In this document: piece by piece, positions 1 through 8,625 of the stretch | How the letters are laid out: each line of letters opens with the position of its first letter | How positions within the stretch are numbered: the stretch's first letter is position 1 | Source: Gammaproteobacteria bacterium | GTDB lineage: Bacteria; Pseudomonadota; Gammaproteobacteria; JAADHS01 | Reading direction: 5' to 3' | DNA: 32,892 nt | Assembly (NCBI GenBank): GCA_013151745.1 | Contig: JAADHS010000047.1 | Location: 1 to 32,892 of the forward strand | Made by a program: the position numbers and the translations under genes | The notes under the pieces: model-generated | The model's database searches: none | Told to the model about the DNA's origin: nothing | The model's input: the letters and a program-made list of their open reading frames with translations, nothing else

Positions 1-106
1 GTCGAAATGACGAGGTGTAGCGGGCTATTGCGAGGAATTTCAACGTAGCCAGGGAATGAAGAGGGCGTGCAATCACACCTAAATTTTAATCACTACGGGT
101 ATATAC
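1..106. repeat. Palindromic dispersed repeat, copy 1 (cut by window edge)
   Basis: This stretch closely matches 26777-26882: both share the core 'aggtgtagcgggctatt', then 'gaggaatttcaacgtagcc', then 'cacacctaaattttaatc', and end in a tacgg(g)tatata-type terminus. By alignment with the complete copy, the centre of symmetry lies near base 23, so the left part of the palindrome is outside the window. No ORF is associated with it. It is probably a non-autonomous MITE/REP-like element. That class is an inference from the symmetry and multiple copies, since no transposase was seen. Confidence 0.8.
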
Positions 107-711
107 AAGATGTAAATAATGTAATGGTCTAATAATCTTGCCAAAATTTGATGCACCCTAGGCAATATTGGTCGCGGTCGTTCCAATTACGGTAATGACG
201 ATGATGACCAACATTAAATCCGGGCTGCGTCGTATCATAGGCCTTACTCTAAGCAAAAATTACGTTGGTTTTCTTTTCCTCTGCTTAGGGTAACGACCCC
301 TGTATTTATTATTTTAGTGGCGAAAGTACGAACAAGGTCTCAGGCGAGACTTGAATCACTCTATACTCATTTACCTCATTTTCTAGCTTTTTTCATTATA
401 AAAACTCAGCTTAGGATTGATCGACAAATTACTGTCCTATTTAGGTTGACCAGTACACATTGAGCGTTATCTTTTGTTTTGAGTTAAAATGTAGACACCT
501 TTATCAAAACGGGTCACTCTCTTCATGTCAACACGAAGTGTCAGATTAAGTCGAGACTAATTCATATCAAGTATTACAACAGCTATTGTTCTCATAGTTT
601 CAATAGTTATCAAACATCTGTTGAAACTGAACAAAGTTGCTTAAAAAATCTATTTATTTGTACGGATTTACTTGACCACTACATAACCACATCGAGACTG
701 AAAAAATAGTT
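107..711. other. Gene-poor region upstream of the MBL-Stealth pair
   Basis: Apart from the direct-repeat copy at 326-410, I see no supported gene here. A 32-codon ORF starts at 195 but has no convincing ribosome site or recognisable product. The stretch 'tgtcctatttaggttgaccagtaca' near 432-458 resembles an insertion-sequence terminal repeat in general style, but no transposase coding or partner end was found. The region is AT-rich and looks like decayed intergenic or mobile DNA. Confidence 0.5.
326..410. repeat. Direct repeat A, upstream flank of MBL-Stealth cassette
   Basis: The sequence begins 'gtacgaacaaggtctcagg' and ends 'aaaactcag'. It is highly similar, in the same orientation, to 2560-2644. 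It contains the short hairpin GTCTC-AGGC-GAGAC. The downstream part ('acctcatttt...aaaactcag') is also related to the repeat at the window end (32801-32892). The two copies bracket the 712-2439 gene pair. Confidence 0.75.
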
Positions 712-1461
712 ATGAAAATTTCAGAATTTGCTATAACCTCCCCGGAAATGGAAATACTATTTTTAGGTAGCGGGAGCGCTTATTCAGAGGAACTGGGGGA
801 TTCGTCAGCTGTTCTTTTGGTGGAGTCAAAGCCTCTACTTTGTATCGACTTCGGTTTTACTTCCTTCAATAAATATAAGAAGGAATTTGATTCCGTCCCA
901 AGCTCCGTCTTTATTACACATGCCCACCTTGATCATATCGGTGGGCTTGAAAATCTGGCTTATCACAACATCCTTCACCCGAAAAAACCTGTCACCAAAC
1001 TCTTTGTGCCTGCTTCACTGGTGTATTGTCTGCATCACCGCTTGGGTTCTCTACCGAACTTTCTATCAGATGGGGGCGCGCAGTTCTGGGATGCTTTCCA
1101 ATTGATCCCGGTGAGCGACCATTTCATCCTTGATAGCCTACGCTTCTCTGTCTTTGAATCACGTCATCATGCGCCGTTTGCATCTTACGGCATCTCCCTA
1201 AAAGGGCGATTCTTATTTACAGGCGATACACGCCCTATCCCGGAACAGATCGTTGCTCACGCCTCTCAGGGCGAGGTCATTTTTCATGACTGCTCGCTGA
1301 GGGGGAATTCCTCACACAGTGGAATTAGTTGCATTGAGCAAGAGTACAAACCTTCCGAATTGAAGCGTATGGTGCTGTATCACTTAGGGTCTGCCGAGGA
1401 TGCAGCAGAGCTTTCTAAACAGCATCGCGTAGCTTTTCCCTCTTCTCGTCACAAGATATAA
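712..1461 (+). CDS. Metallo-beta-lactamase-fold hydrolase (RNase Z / class II phosphodiesterase-like)
   Basis: A 249-residue protein with the metal-binding signature THAHLDHIGG at about residues 69-78, further ligand-type motifs HHAP (~152-155) and TGDTRP (170-175), FHDC (191-194), HSG, and a final YHLG (~223-226). This is the order seen in RNase Z-like and phosphodiesterase-like members of the MBL superfamily, so a Zn-dependent hydrolase in the cytoplasm is expected. No signal peptide is visible. The true start may be the ATG at residue 13 (MEILFLGSGS), where the conserved fold begins. Its stop is immediately followed by the TTG of the Stealth gene, implying translational coupling. The substrate cannot be read from the sequence. 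Confidence 0.85.
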   Translation: MKISEFAITSPEMEILFLGSGSAYSEELGDSSAVLLVESKPLLCIDFGFTSFNKYKKEFDSVPSSVFITHAHLDHIGGLENLAYHNILHPKKPVTKLFVPASLVYCLHHRLGSLPNFLSDGGAQFWDAFQLIPVSDHFILDSLRFSVFESRHHAPFASYGISLKGRFLFTGDTRPIPEQIVAHASQGEVIFHDCSLRGNSSHSGISCIEQEYKPSELKRMVLYHLGSAEDAAELSKQHRVAFPSSRHKI

Positions 1462-2439
1462 TTGAACAACTTACGTTTTATGCGTACTAAAATCGATATT
1501 GTCTATACTTGGGTCGATGGGTCTGATGCCGTCTGGCGATTCAAACGAGCAAAGGCAGCCAGAGAAAACGAAGACGCCCCGCTGATCAGAACCGCCAATG
1601 TTGAAGGCCGTTTTCGTGATAATAATGAATTGTGGTACAGCCTAAAGGCATTGGAGGCTTATTTTCCTGATCATGGTCACATTTTCCTGGTGACCGATAA
1701 TCAGAGGCCTGAGTGGATTGAGCAGTTTCCTTGCGTGACAGTGATTGATCACGCCGATATTTTGCATCCGGGTGGCTTACCCACCTTTTCATCAATGAAT
1801 ATTGAGGCATGTCTGCATCGCATTGATGGGCTTTCAGAGTATTATCTCTACTTCAATGATGATGTCTTTCTTTGCCGGGATGTGACAGTGGAAAATTTCT
1901 TTACGGAAAATGGTGTGATATTCAATGCCTCGATTGTTGAGGTTCCTAGAAACGCCGAGGGAAGTGAACGTTTTACAGCCCTTGAGGTTGCAGTTCAGTC
2001 GATCAAGTGGTTGGAATTTCAAGGATATTCTGAGGTTGTTCGCAACTTGCCAGGGCATACACCCATGCCGGTTATTAAACGCACCATGATCGAAATGGAG
2101 AAAATTTACTCTGACCTATTTCGTGTATCGCGACTGGAACAGTTCCGCTGCCGGGGTAGTTTTAGCTTGTTATCGGACCTCTATTACCGATGGATGATCG
2201 CTACTGGGCGTGGTCGAGTGGTCCTTGGGAATAGCGTCTATTTTGAAACGGGATCATTAAATTTTGAAAGTGGATTGCGTGCCTTTGAACATCGCTCCAA
2301 AAATTCTTCCATCTTCTCGCTTTGTATCAACGATACCCATGACAACGCGACACCTGGGGAAATAGCTCCGGTCATTGCTTTGATGCAAAAGTTTTTCGTG
2401 ACCAGCATTCCCATCATCTCACCAAAAAAAGTTTCCTAA
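1462..2439 (+). CDS. Stealth-family sugar-phosphate transferase
   Basis: This 325-residue protein carries the four conserved regions of the Stealth family. CR1 is DIVYTWVDGSD (~12-22). CR2 runs from RFRDNNELWYSL (~50) through LPTFSSMNIEACLH to the FNDDVFL acidic motif (131-137). CR3 starts at HTPMPV (~199). CR4 contains LCINDTHDN (~288). Stealth proteins transfer hexose-1-phosphate and make phosphate-linked polysaccharides such as capsule or exopolysaccharide. Translation starts at a TTG directly after the stop of the MBL gene, or at the ATG at residue 7 (1480). No other polysaccharide gene is nearby, so the product is unknown; the pair may be an acquired cassette because direct repeats flank it. 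Confidence 0.92.
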   Translation: MNNLRFMRTKIDIVYTWVDGSDAVWRFKRAKAARENEDAPLIRTANVEGRFRDNNELWYSLKALEAYFPDHGHIFLVTDNQRPEWIEQFPCVTVIDHADILHPGGLPTFSSMNIEACLHRIDGLSEYYLYFNDDVFLCRDVTVENFFTENGVIFNASIVEVPRNAEGSERFTALEVAVQSIKWLEFQGYSEVVRNLPGHTPMPVIKRTMIEMEKIYSDLFRVSRLEQFRCRGSFSLLSDLYYRWMIATGRGRVVLGNSVYFETGSLNFESGLRAFEHRSKNSSIFSLCINDTHDNATPGEIAPVIALMQKFFVTSIPIISPKKVS

Positions 2440-2559
2440 TATCTCATTGAGGTGTCCGAGTCTGTTATTTTCTGAAGATACGACAAAGCAATTTTTCGTT
2501 CATGATTTTCGGAAAAATCATCTATCACTCTCGGCGCTGCCAGGATTAAGGTAGCACCC

Positions 2560-2644
2560 GTACGAACAAAGTCTCAGGCGAGACTTAAATCACTGTATAC
2601 CCATTCACCTCATTTTCTGCTTTTCCGTATTTTGAAAACTCAGC
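2560..2644. repeat. Direct repeat B, downstream flank of MBL-Stealth cassette
   Basis: It begins 'gtacgaacaaagtctcagg' and ends 'gaaaactcag', matching 326-410 with scattered substitutions and in the same orientation. It has a perfect 7-bp stem AAGTCTC-AGGC-GAGACTT. It is followed by the start of the broken protease gene at 2705. The repeat is either a member of a dispersed family or the scar of the event that placed the MBL-Stealth genes here. Confidence 0.75.
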
Positions 2645-2704
2645 ACGTGAGTTCTGCGATGAGTCTGATTTACTTTTGATAATTCAATTTAAAGGAATGA
2701 TTTT

Positions 2705-4675
2705 ATGAAAATAAAATTTTTATGGGTTTTTGTGCTCTCGGTATTTTCTTTCGGTGTTGTAAAAGGGCAGATCAACGTTGAAATTGTCGATGGCGTGTCA
2801 TCAAGCAGTTATAAAACAAGCCATTTTGGGAAAAAAATCAGCCATGTGCTCACAGGAAAAAATAGAAAAAACTGTCTTTAATGTCGATTCAGAAGGAAGG
2901 TTAGATCTTATTGTCGAGTTTGTTGACGAACCATTGATCGTTCAAGAACAAACTGCGAAGTTGCAAGGGAAGCTGAGCATGAAGGTGGATCAATCCAGTC
3001 ATAATAGGCGTTTTGATCAATTTCAAAAAGATGTGGAAGAGATAACCAGCCATAACAGAATAAAAAGTAGCGGAAAAGGGGGCGCTCAGCAGGCGGAACC
3101 GGCCAGCATACATAGAAAATATTCCAGAGCCTTTTCCGGGGTACATCTAAAGCTCTCATCATCTCATGATATCGAGGCCATAAAATCGCTGCCTTATGTG
3201 AAAAATATATATAACAATTACAAGATCAAAGCGAATTTGCCAAAAAAACCAAAAAAACACATGTAGATCAAATTCGTCAGCAATCGGGTTATACTGGAAA
3301 AGGGGTCACCGTAGCAATCATTGATACGGGTGTTGATTATACTCATCCCGCACTGGGCGGTGGATTAGGGAAAGGTTTCAAAGTCATAGGGGGCTATGAT
3401 TTTGTGGATAACGACGAAGATCCGATGGATGATTTCGGGCATGGAACCCACGTTGCGGATATTATCGCGGCGGATAGTGAAAGAATGCAAGGGGTTGCCC
3501 CCGAGGTGCGGTTAGTTGCTTATAAAGTGCTGGGTTCTGATGGCCACGGGACGATATCAAGTGTTATCGCCGCAATTGAGCGGACGATCGACCCCAACAT
3601 GGATGGTGATTTTTCTGATCGTATTGATGTGGCCAATGTCAGTTTGGGGAGTGACCTTGGAGGCCCTGATGATCCTGCTTCACGAGCTGTGGATGCTGCG
3701 GTTGCTGCTGGCGTTGTTTTTGTGATTGCCGCAGGAAACATAGGACACCTTGGATTCCATACGATCGGGACGCCTAGTGCGGCAAAAAGTGCCATTACCG
3801 TCAAAATATACTTATGAACTGTCATCAGTTGAAGGGGAGTATTCCGTCGGAGATAAACCCGGTAAGGCAACCTATAAGGCGCATGTCGATTTGAGCTTAG
3901 AGGATGCTAATCCTCCTGTTTTTACTTCGGTGAGACTGGCAGATGAATCGGGACAACCCATTGACAGTATTACTTCAGGTGAATCGGCGAGTTTGTCGTT
4001 CTCCGTGGCGGATATTCAGGCTGTGCTGGATGAAAACGGATTCCCTCGTTTCGATTATCAATCTATGGATCAAAGCAGTGCCCAATTATTTCTCCGGGAA
4101 GGGTCAAGTGAAACTTTTCGATTTTTATCGAATTTACGCCAAGGGTGAAATTAGTGGGGCAGGCATTTCATATATTAGAATTTTTTCGCCACTCTTGTTT
4201 TTTCGTAAAAACGGGATTTCATTTTATGCCGGTGCGGGTGTGTTTTTCGAAAGTTTAAAGGGCTATGTCTCTGATGAGTATGATGTACCGGTCAATAATT
4301 CGCTACTTGTTAGGTCGACTGTTTCAAGTTATCAATTTCCCATGGGTATAGTATACAAAAATAAACAAATTCGTTATGATCTTGGTTTATATTTACGAAA
4401 TGAATCAGTGAATGATTTTGAAAAAAGAGCCGTCACAGAAGATAGGCAGCGTGTTACAGACAAGAAAAACGTCGATTGCTTATTCCACGACAGATGAAGA
4501 CGGTAATGCAACGGACGGCGTTGCTTATTTTTATTCTACACAATATGTCGTGAGCAGCGAAGATCGTGAAGTAACAACCCTGCGCTATTTTATTAACAAC
4601 TTAGGTTTTGAGCGTTCGCTTGATAAGGTGCAATTTGAGTCTATTAGTGAAGCTGTCCACATTAAGTTGAACTGA
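2705..4675 (+). pseudogene. Broken S8 subtilisin-like secreted protease
   Basis: An ATG at 2705 opens a signal-peptide-like start (MKIKFLWVFVLSVFSFGVV), which stops after a shift near the A7 tract at ~2824. The propeptide/I9-like part continues in another frame (from ~2826 to ~3250). A second shift at the A7 tracts near 3242-3257 leads to the catalytic domain: VAIIDTGVDYTHP (Asp), HGTHV (His) and VIAAGN. After SAKSAITV-like sequence (~3800) the frame changes again and jumps to a C-terminal Ig-like region (KYTYELSSVEG). The segment that should hold the GTSMAAP catalytic serine is missing. A foreign piece at ~4125-4465 interrupts the C-terminus, which resumes as TTDEDGNATDG and ends at 4675. 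It cannot make an active protease. The track ORFs at 2778, 3404, 3750 and 4412 are fragments of this gene. Confidence 0.85.
4125..4465 (+). other. Inserted fragment resembling an outer-membrane beta-barrel piece
   Basis: Within the protease remnant, the frame that includes SYIRIFSPLLFF, FYAGAGVFFES and YKNKQIRYDLGLYL has alternating aromatic/polar residues typical of outer-membrane beta strands. It is unlike the protease C-terminal region on either side. It has no start of its own. The limits are approximate, chosen where the protease-like reading stops and resumes. It is probably a fragment brought in by recombination. The family assignment is weak. Confidence 0.35.
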
Positions 4676-4712
4676 GGGTAAACGGTATTTTTTACTATTA
4701 AGCGGGTTTATT

Positions 4713-5597
4713 ATGCCTTTATGGTCTGAAATCAACGCGGCAATTAGCCAGGCCACCGGGGCTCCTTTTATGCTCAAATCTGCCCCACGGTCCATTTCGG
4801 GCGGGGCCATCAATCAATGTTTTCTCCTTGAAGATTCCGGGCAAGCATTTTTTATAAAATTAAATCAACCTGGACTTGTCTCCATGTTTGCGGCGGAGTA
4901 CGAAGGTTTGCTGGAAATTTATCGTTCCCGCACCATTCGCACACCTGAGCCACTCTGTTTTGGTGCGACTGCCAGTAATAGCTACCTTATCATGGAATAC
5001 ATTCCTCTTTCAGCGCGTATGGTTAAATACACTGCGTTGGGACAACAACTTGCAATGATGCATCAAACGACCCATAACCAGTTTGGTTGGTATCGCGACA
5101 ATACGATTGGCTCAACCGTTCAACTCAATACACGGGGTCACAATTGGGGGCAATTCTGGAGAACAAACCGATTACAATACCAGTTGGATCTTGCGCAGCA
5201 ACAAGGTTGTCGTGCTCGTTTTCAAAATCTTGGCGAGCAACTTCTGGGTCAAGTTGATGTTTTTTTTGAAAATTATACGCCCCCTGCTTCACTGCTACAT
5301 GGTGACCTTTGGTCAGGGAACTATAGTGGTACTGACAATGGTACGCCGGTGATTTTTGATCCCGCTGTTTATTATGGGGATCGTGAAACCGATCTGGCAA
5401 TGACTGAATTGTTTGGGGGTTACCCTGCAGAATTTTATGCTGCTTATAACGAAGCTTACCCATTGGATAGCGGTTATGAAAGCCGAAAATGTTTATATAA
5501 TCTTTATCATATCTTGAATCACGTTAACTTGTTTGGTCATGGTTACATCGCGCAAGCCGAAAACATGATGCAAAAATTACTGGAGGGTATCGGTTAG
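4713..5597 (+). CDS. Fructosamine/ketosamine-3-kinase family protein
   Basis: A 294-residue cytoplasmic kinase with an APH-like fold. The glycine-rich opening SISGGAINQCF lies at ~27-37, the FFIKLN lysine strand at ~46-51, and the FAAEYEGLLEIY helix follows. The catalytic loop LLHGDLWSGN is at ~194-203 and the metal-binding DPAVYYGDRE at ~216-225. These are the hallmarks of the YniA/ketosamine-3-kinase family, which phosphorylates sugar adducts on proteins or small amines and so starts deglycation. Its length fits the family. The start ATG at 4713 has only a weak upstream GCGGG. It lies between the protease wreck and the cytochrome genes and appears to be a single-gene unit. Confidence 0.92.
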   Translation: MPLWSEINAAISQATGAPFMLKSAPRSISGGAINQCFLLEDSGQAFFIKLNQPGLVSMFAAEYEGLLEIYRSRTIRTPEPLCFGATASNSYLIMEYIPLSARMVKYTALGQQLAMMHQTTHNQFGWYRDNTIGSTVQLNTRGHNWGQFWRTNRLQYQLDLAQQQGCRARFQNLGEQLLGQVDVFFENYTPPASLLHGDLWSGNYSGTDNGTPVIFDPAVYYGDRETDLAMTELFGGYPAEFYAAYNEAYPLDSGYESRKCLYNLYHILNHVNLFGHGYIAQAENMMQKLLEGIG

Positions 5598-5745
5598 AAA
5601 TCCATTCTGAAACGGTAAACTATTTCATTGAAATAATGAGCCAAGCAGTTAAAAATCTGAAAATAGGGGGGCACGAAAAGAGTGGCGTGTTGGCTGTAAA
5701 TGATCTAAAATTAACGATGAAGATCTTGCTAACAGGAGCAGATGA

Positions 5746-6057
5746 ATGACCATTCTGAAAAATTATTTTTTCATGTCAATATTACTGATTTCCTTCACAG
5801 CAATGGGTGTGAGCCTGGCTGCCGACGTCGCCAAAGGAAAAGAAAAATCCATGCTCTGTAGCGGTTGCCATGGCGCAGACGGAATCAGCCTGATGCCCGA
5901 CATTCCTAACCTGGCCAGTCAAAAAGAAGCGTATCTGATAAAATCAATCAAAGATTTTCGGAATGGGAATCGCAAGAACCCAATGATGAATTCCGTCGCT
6001 CAAGGTTTGAGTGATGAAGACATTGCAAACCTTGCCGCTTATTTTTCCAACCTGTGA
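5746..6057 (+). CDS. Small periplasmic c-type cytochrome (c553-like)
   Basis: The 103-residue protein has a cleavable signal peptide (hydrophobic SILLISFTAMGVSLAA), one heme-binding CSGCH motif soon after the predicted cleavage site, and a likely axial methionine in the NPMMNSVA segment. It ends with the usual class I cytochrome helix DIANLAAYF. It should be a soluble monoheme electron carrier in the periplasm. An AGGAG ribosome site precedes ATG 5746. The Rieske gene starts 9 bases after its stop, so it probably belongs to the bc1 operon and may carry electrons from the complex to an oxidase. Confidence 0.92.
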   Translation: MTILKNYFFMSILLISFTAMGVSLAADVAKGKEKSMLCSGCHGADGISLMPDIPNLASQKEAYLIKSIKDFRNGNRKNPMMNSVAQGLSDEDIANLAAYFSNL

Positions 6058-6066
6058 GGTTTGCCC

Positions 6067-6600
6067 ATGACCGCATCCGAATCTGACAATAAAACAGAGA
6101 TACCCGAAGAACCAGATCGACGTCAGTTTATTGAAAAAGCAACATGCGCTGTTGCTGGTGTCGGTATTGCCGCAGCGGCCTGGCCATTTGTGAGTAGCAT
6201 GAACCCCTCCAGTGATATTTTGAGCAAGTCTACTGTAGAAATAAACATTGGCCAAATTCAAACCGGTGAAGTAAAAACAGTGGAATGGCAGAGTAAGCCG
6301 GTGTTCATATTTCATCGCACCGCAACGCAGATCAGCGCCATGCAGACTTCAATGGGTAGTAATATCGATCCGCAACCCGACGAGGCGCGCGTTTTGAAAT
6401 CGGAATGGTTAGTCGTGATTGGCTTATGTACACACCTAGGTTGCGTACCAACGAAAAAACCAGAGGGCTGGTTTTGCCCGTGTCACGGCAGTCGCTATGA
6501 TAACAGTGGCCGTGTATTGCGTGGCCCAGCGCCGAAAAATCTATACTTGCTGCCTTATCAATTCGTCTCGGCTGACACACTACTGCTGGGTAAAGCGTAA
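6067..6600 (+). CDS. petA: Ubiquinol-cytochrome c reductase iron-sulfur (Rieske) subunit
   Basis: The start is placed at ATG 6067 (177 residues) rather than the TTG at 6061, because TGAGGT lies about 8 bases upstream of it. A twin-arginine signal DRRQFIEKA is followed by a hydrophobic anchor ([15 protein letters not shown]). The two [2Fe-2S] binding boxes are CTHLGC (~121-126) and CPCHGS (~137-142), followed by GPAPKNL. The protein transfers electrons from ubiquinol to cytochrome c1 in the bc1 complex at the cytoplasmic membrane. It overlaps the cytochrome b start by one base (TAATG). Confidence 0.97.
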   Translation: MTASESDNKTEIPEEPDRRQFIEKATCAVAGVGIAAAAWPFVSSMNPSSDILSKSTVEINIGQIQTGEVKTVEWQSKPVFIFHRTATQISAMQTSMGSNIDPQPDEARVLKSEWLVVIGLCTHLGCVPTKKPEGWFCPCHGSRYDNSGRVLRGPAPKNLYLLPYQFVSADTLLLGKA

Positions 6601-7829
6601 TGAGTAAGGTCATACAGTGGATTGACCAACGGTTTCCGCTCTCCTCATTTGTTAAGCACGACTTGGTTGAATACCCGACCCCGAGAAATTTGAGTTATTG
6701 GTGGAATTTTGGTTTTCTTGCCGGATTTGTGCTGGTGTTGCAAATTATCACCGGTATATTTTTAGCGATGCATTATAAGCCCGATGCCAGTCTGGCTTTT
6801 GATTCAATTGACCATATCATGCGTGAAGTTAATTATGGTTGGTTGATACGTTACATGCATGCTGTTGGTGCCTCGGCGTTTTTTGCCGTGATTTACATTC
6901 ACATGGCGCGTACACTTTATTATGGCTCATATCGTGCGCCGAGGGAGTTGATGTGGTGGACGGGGCAAGCCCTTTTGCTGGCATTAATGGCCACCGCCTT
7001 TATGGGCTACCTCTTACCCTGGGGGCAAATGTCATTTTGGGGTGCACAAGTGATAACCAGCCTGTTTGGTGCAACGCCTTTCATTGGCGAGGAAGTGGTC
7101 ATCTGGTTACGTGGTGATTTTGCAGTAGGGGATGCGACTTTAACTCGGTTTTTCGCGCTACATTATTTGTTTCCGTTTATTATTATTGGTATCGTTATCA
7201 TTCATTTGATTGCGCTGCACCACGTTAAGAGCAGCAACCCTTCCGGCATCAATTTGACGGCCAAAAACAATATTCCATTCCATCCCTACTTTACCACTAA
7301 AGATCTTTTTGGGTTGGGCGTGTTTCTGATTATTTACTGTTATTTTGTCTTTTTCAATCCTGAATTTTTTATCATGGCTGAGAATAATCAACCGGCAAAC
7401 CCCTTGCAGACACCACCACATATTGTCCCAGAATGGTATTTTTTACCGTTTTATGCCATTTTGCGTGCGGTACCTGATTTATTGGGTGGTGTCATCGCTA
7501 TGGGGCTTTCGGTTATGATATTTGCGGCGATGCCCTTTCTTGATCGATCGAAAATTCCAGGGGGCGCAAAATACCGACCCATCTACCGGGCGATGTTTTA
7601 TGTTTTTATTATTGACGTTATTGTTTTGGCCTATGTTGGTGCTCAAGCTCCTACGGACTTTTGGACTCTGATTGGGCAAATAGCAACATTAGTTTACTTT
7701 GCCACTTTTATGTTGCTTCCTTTTTTGTCAAAATATGAAGAAAAGCGGTTACGCAGGCAGGGGTTGCCACCGGAAGTTGAAGAGTTAATTCGCTGCGAAG
7801 AAGCGTGTGGGTGTAGCAAGCCAAAATGA
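6600..7829 (+). CDS. petB: Ubiquinol-cytochrome c reductase cytochrome b subunit
   Basis: The 409-residue polytopic protein has the cytochrome b core: the heme-ligand helices RYMHAVGASAFF.VIYIHMAR and FALHYLFPFIII..IHLIALHH, and the quinol-oxidation motif PEWYFLPFYAILR. It binds two b hemes and catalyses the Q cycle. It overlaps the Rieske stop upstream and the cytochrome c1 start downstream (ATGA), so petABC are translationally coupled. The C-terminal tail is unusual, ending RCEEACGCSKPK with three cysteines close together. The gene is otherwise full length and typical. Confidence 0.97.
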   Translation: MSKVIQWIDQRFPLSSFVKHDLVEYPTPRNLSYWWNFGFLAGFVLVLQIITGIFLAMHYKPDASLAFDSIDHIMREVNYGWLIRYMHAVGASAFFAVIYIHMARTLYYGSYRAPRELMWWTGQALLLALMATAFMGYLLPWGQMSFWGAQVITSLFGATPFIGEEVVIWLRGDFAVGDATLTRFFALHYLFPFIIIGIVIIHLIALHHVKSSNPSGINLTAKNNIPFHPYFTTKDLFGLGVFLIIYCYFVFFNPEFFIMAENNQPANPLQTPPHIVPEWYFLPFYAILRAVPDLLGGVIAMGLSVMIFAAMPFLDRSKIPGGAKYRPIYRAMFYVFIIDVIVLAYVGAQAPTDFWTLIGQIATLVYFATFMLLPFLSKYEEKRLRRQGLPPEVEELIRCEEACGCSKPK

Positions 7830-8494
7830 TAAAACAATTTTATTGTTATTTGGCTTTATTGCTTGTTTGTTGTTTCACGATGCCCCCCCATAGCTGGGCG
7901 GAAAGTCAAGAGACCAGCCTGCGAGAAGAGAATATCGAGCATGAGCAGGGTAATCTACAAAATGGCATGCGGGTTACCATGAACTTATGCATATTATGCC
8001 ATGATTTAAAATATGTTAAATTTCGGGATTTGATGACGATAGGCTTAACCTCCGGAGAGGTTGATAAAATCAGAGGGGAGAACCGTGCCAGCGACCCCAT
8101 CCTCAGCAAAATGAATGCTGAACAGATGAACGCGTTGTTTGGCATGACTACGCCTGATTTGTCATTGATGGCCAAAGCGCGAAGTGGTGGAGCACAATAT
8201 ATTTACAGCTTGTTGCTTGCCTACCATGAGCGCCGTGATGGCACCATCATCAATAATCTCTATCCCAACATCAGAATGCCGGATGTTTTCGCTTATTCAA
8301 TCGAAAATAATGAGCGTATGCGCGCAACAATAGAGCAAAATGCACGCGATGTTGCGGCATTTCTTGCCTGGACAGCCGACCCTAAAGCTGAAGAACGGCG
8401 TACACTAGGAGTCTATGTCATGCTCTATTTGTTTGTGCTCACATTCATGTTATATCTGGTAAAAAAGAAAACCTGGTCACGACTTAAACCGTAA
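7826..8494 (+). CDS. petC: Cytochrome c1 subunit of the bc1 complex
   Basis: The 222-residue protein has an N-terminal signal peptide (YCYLALLLVCCFTM...SWA), a CILCH heme-binding motif followed by DLKYVKF as in cytochrome c1, the DLSLMAKARSGGAQYIYSLL region, an axial-methionine segment NIRMPDVFAYS, and a C-terminal membrane anchor (VYVMLYLFVLTFMLYLV) ending in positive residues. It accepts electrons from the Rieske protein and passes them to a soluble cytochrome. It is slightly shorter than many cytochromes c1. It is the last gene of the pet operon. I see no strong terminator after it. Confidence 0.95.
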   Translation: MIKQFYCYLALLLVCCFTMPPHSWAESQETSLREENIEHEQGNLQNGMRVTMNLCILCHDLKYVKFRDLMTIGLTSGEVDKIRGENRASDPILSKMNAEQMNALFGMTTPDLSLMAKARSGGAQYIYSLLLAYHERRDGTIINNLYPNIRMPDVFAYSIENNERMRATIEQNARDVAAFLAWTADPKAEERRTLGVYVMLYLFVLTFMLYLVKKKTWSRLKP

Positions 8495-8521
8495 ATATTT
8501 TCGTTATAGAGCTAGAAGTTG

Positions 8522-8572
8522 AGGCATTTTCACACGCGCCTGTACCGCATCTCCGGTTTTTCCTCAATCCAC
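8522..8572. repeat. Degenerate dispersed repeat (copy C)
   Basis: 'aggcattttcacacgcgcctg...gcatctccggtttttcctcaatc' aligns with 32821-32875 ('aggcgctttcacgcacagct...catcttcagattttcctcaatc'). It sits just downstream of the pet operon and beside the DUF1697 remnant. It is probably a decayed member of the same repeat family as the window-end copy. Confidence 0.55.
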
Positions 8573-8625
8573 GCTACATACAGTAAGCGCCAAACTAACC
8601 ACGTACTTCCAATTACCGCGGCGTT

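Noticed and set aside
195-293. 32-codon ORF MTMMTNIKSGLRRIIG...
   Set aside because: No convincing ribosome site and no recognisable family; it lies in repeat-rich intergenic DNA.
432-458. Possible insertion-sequence end (tgtcctatttaggttgaccagtaca)
   Set aside because: The style resembles IS terminal repeats, but no matching opposite end and no transposase coding were found.
2460-2560. Terminator for the Stealth gene (atgattttcggaaaaatcat)
   Set aside because: The stem is almost entirely A/T with an offset mismatch and no T-tract; it is too weak to call.
2778-3266. Programmed ribosomal frameshifting in the protease gene
   Set aside because: A7 tracts are present, but the later deletion of the catalytic-serine region and the foreign insert make decay the simpler explanation.
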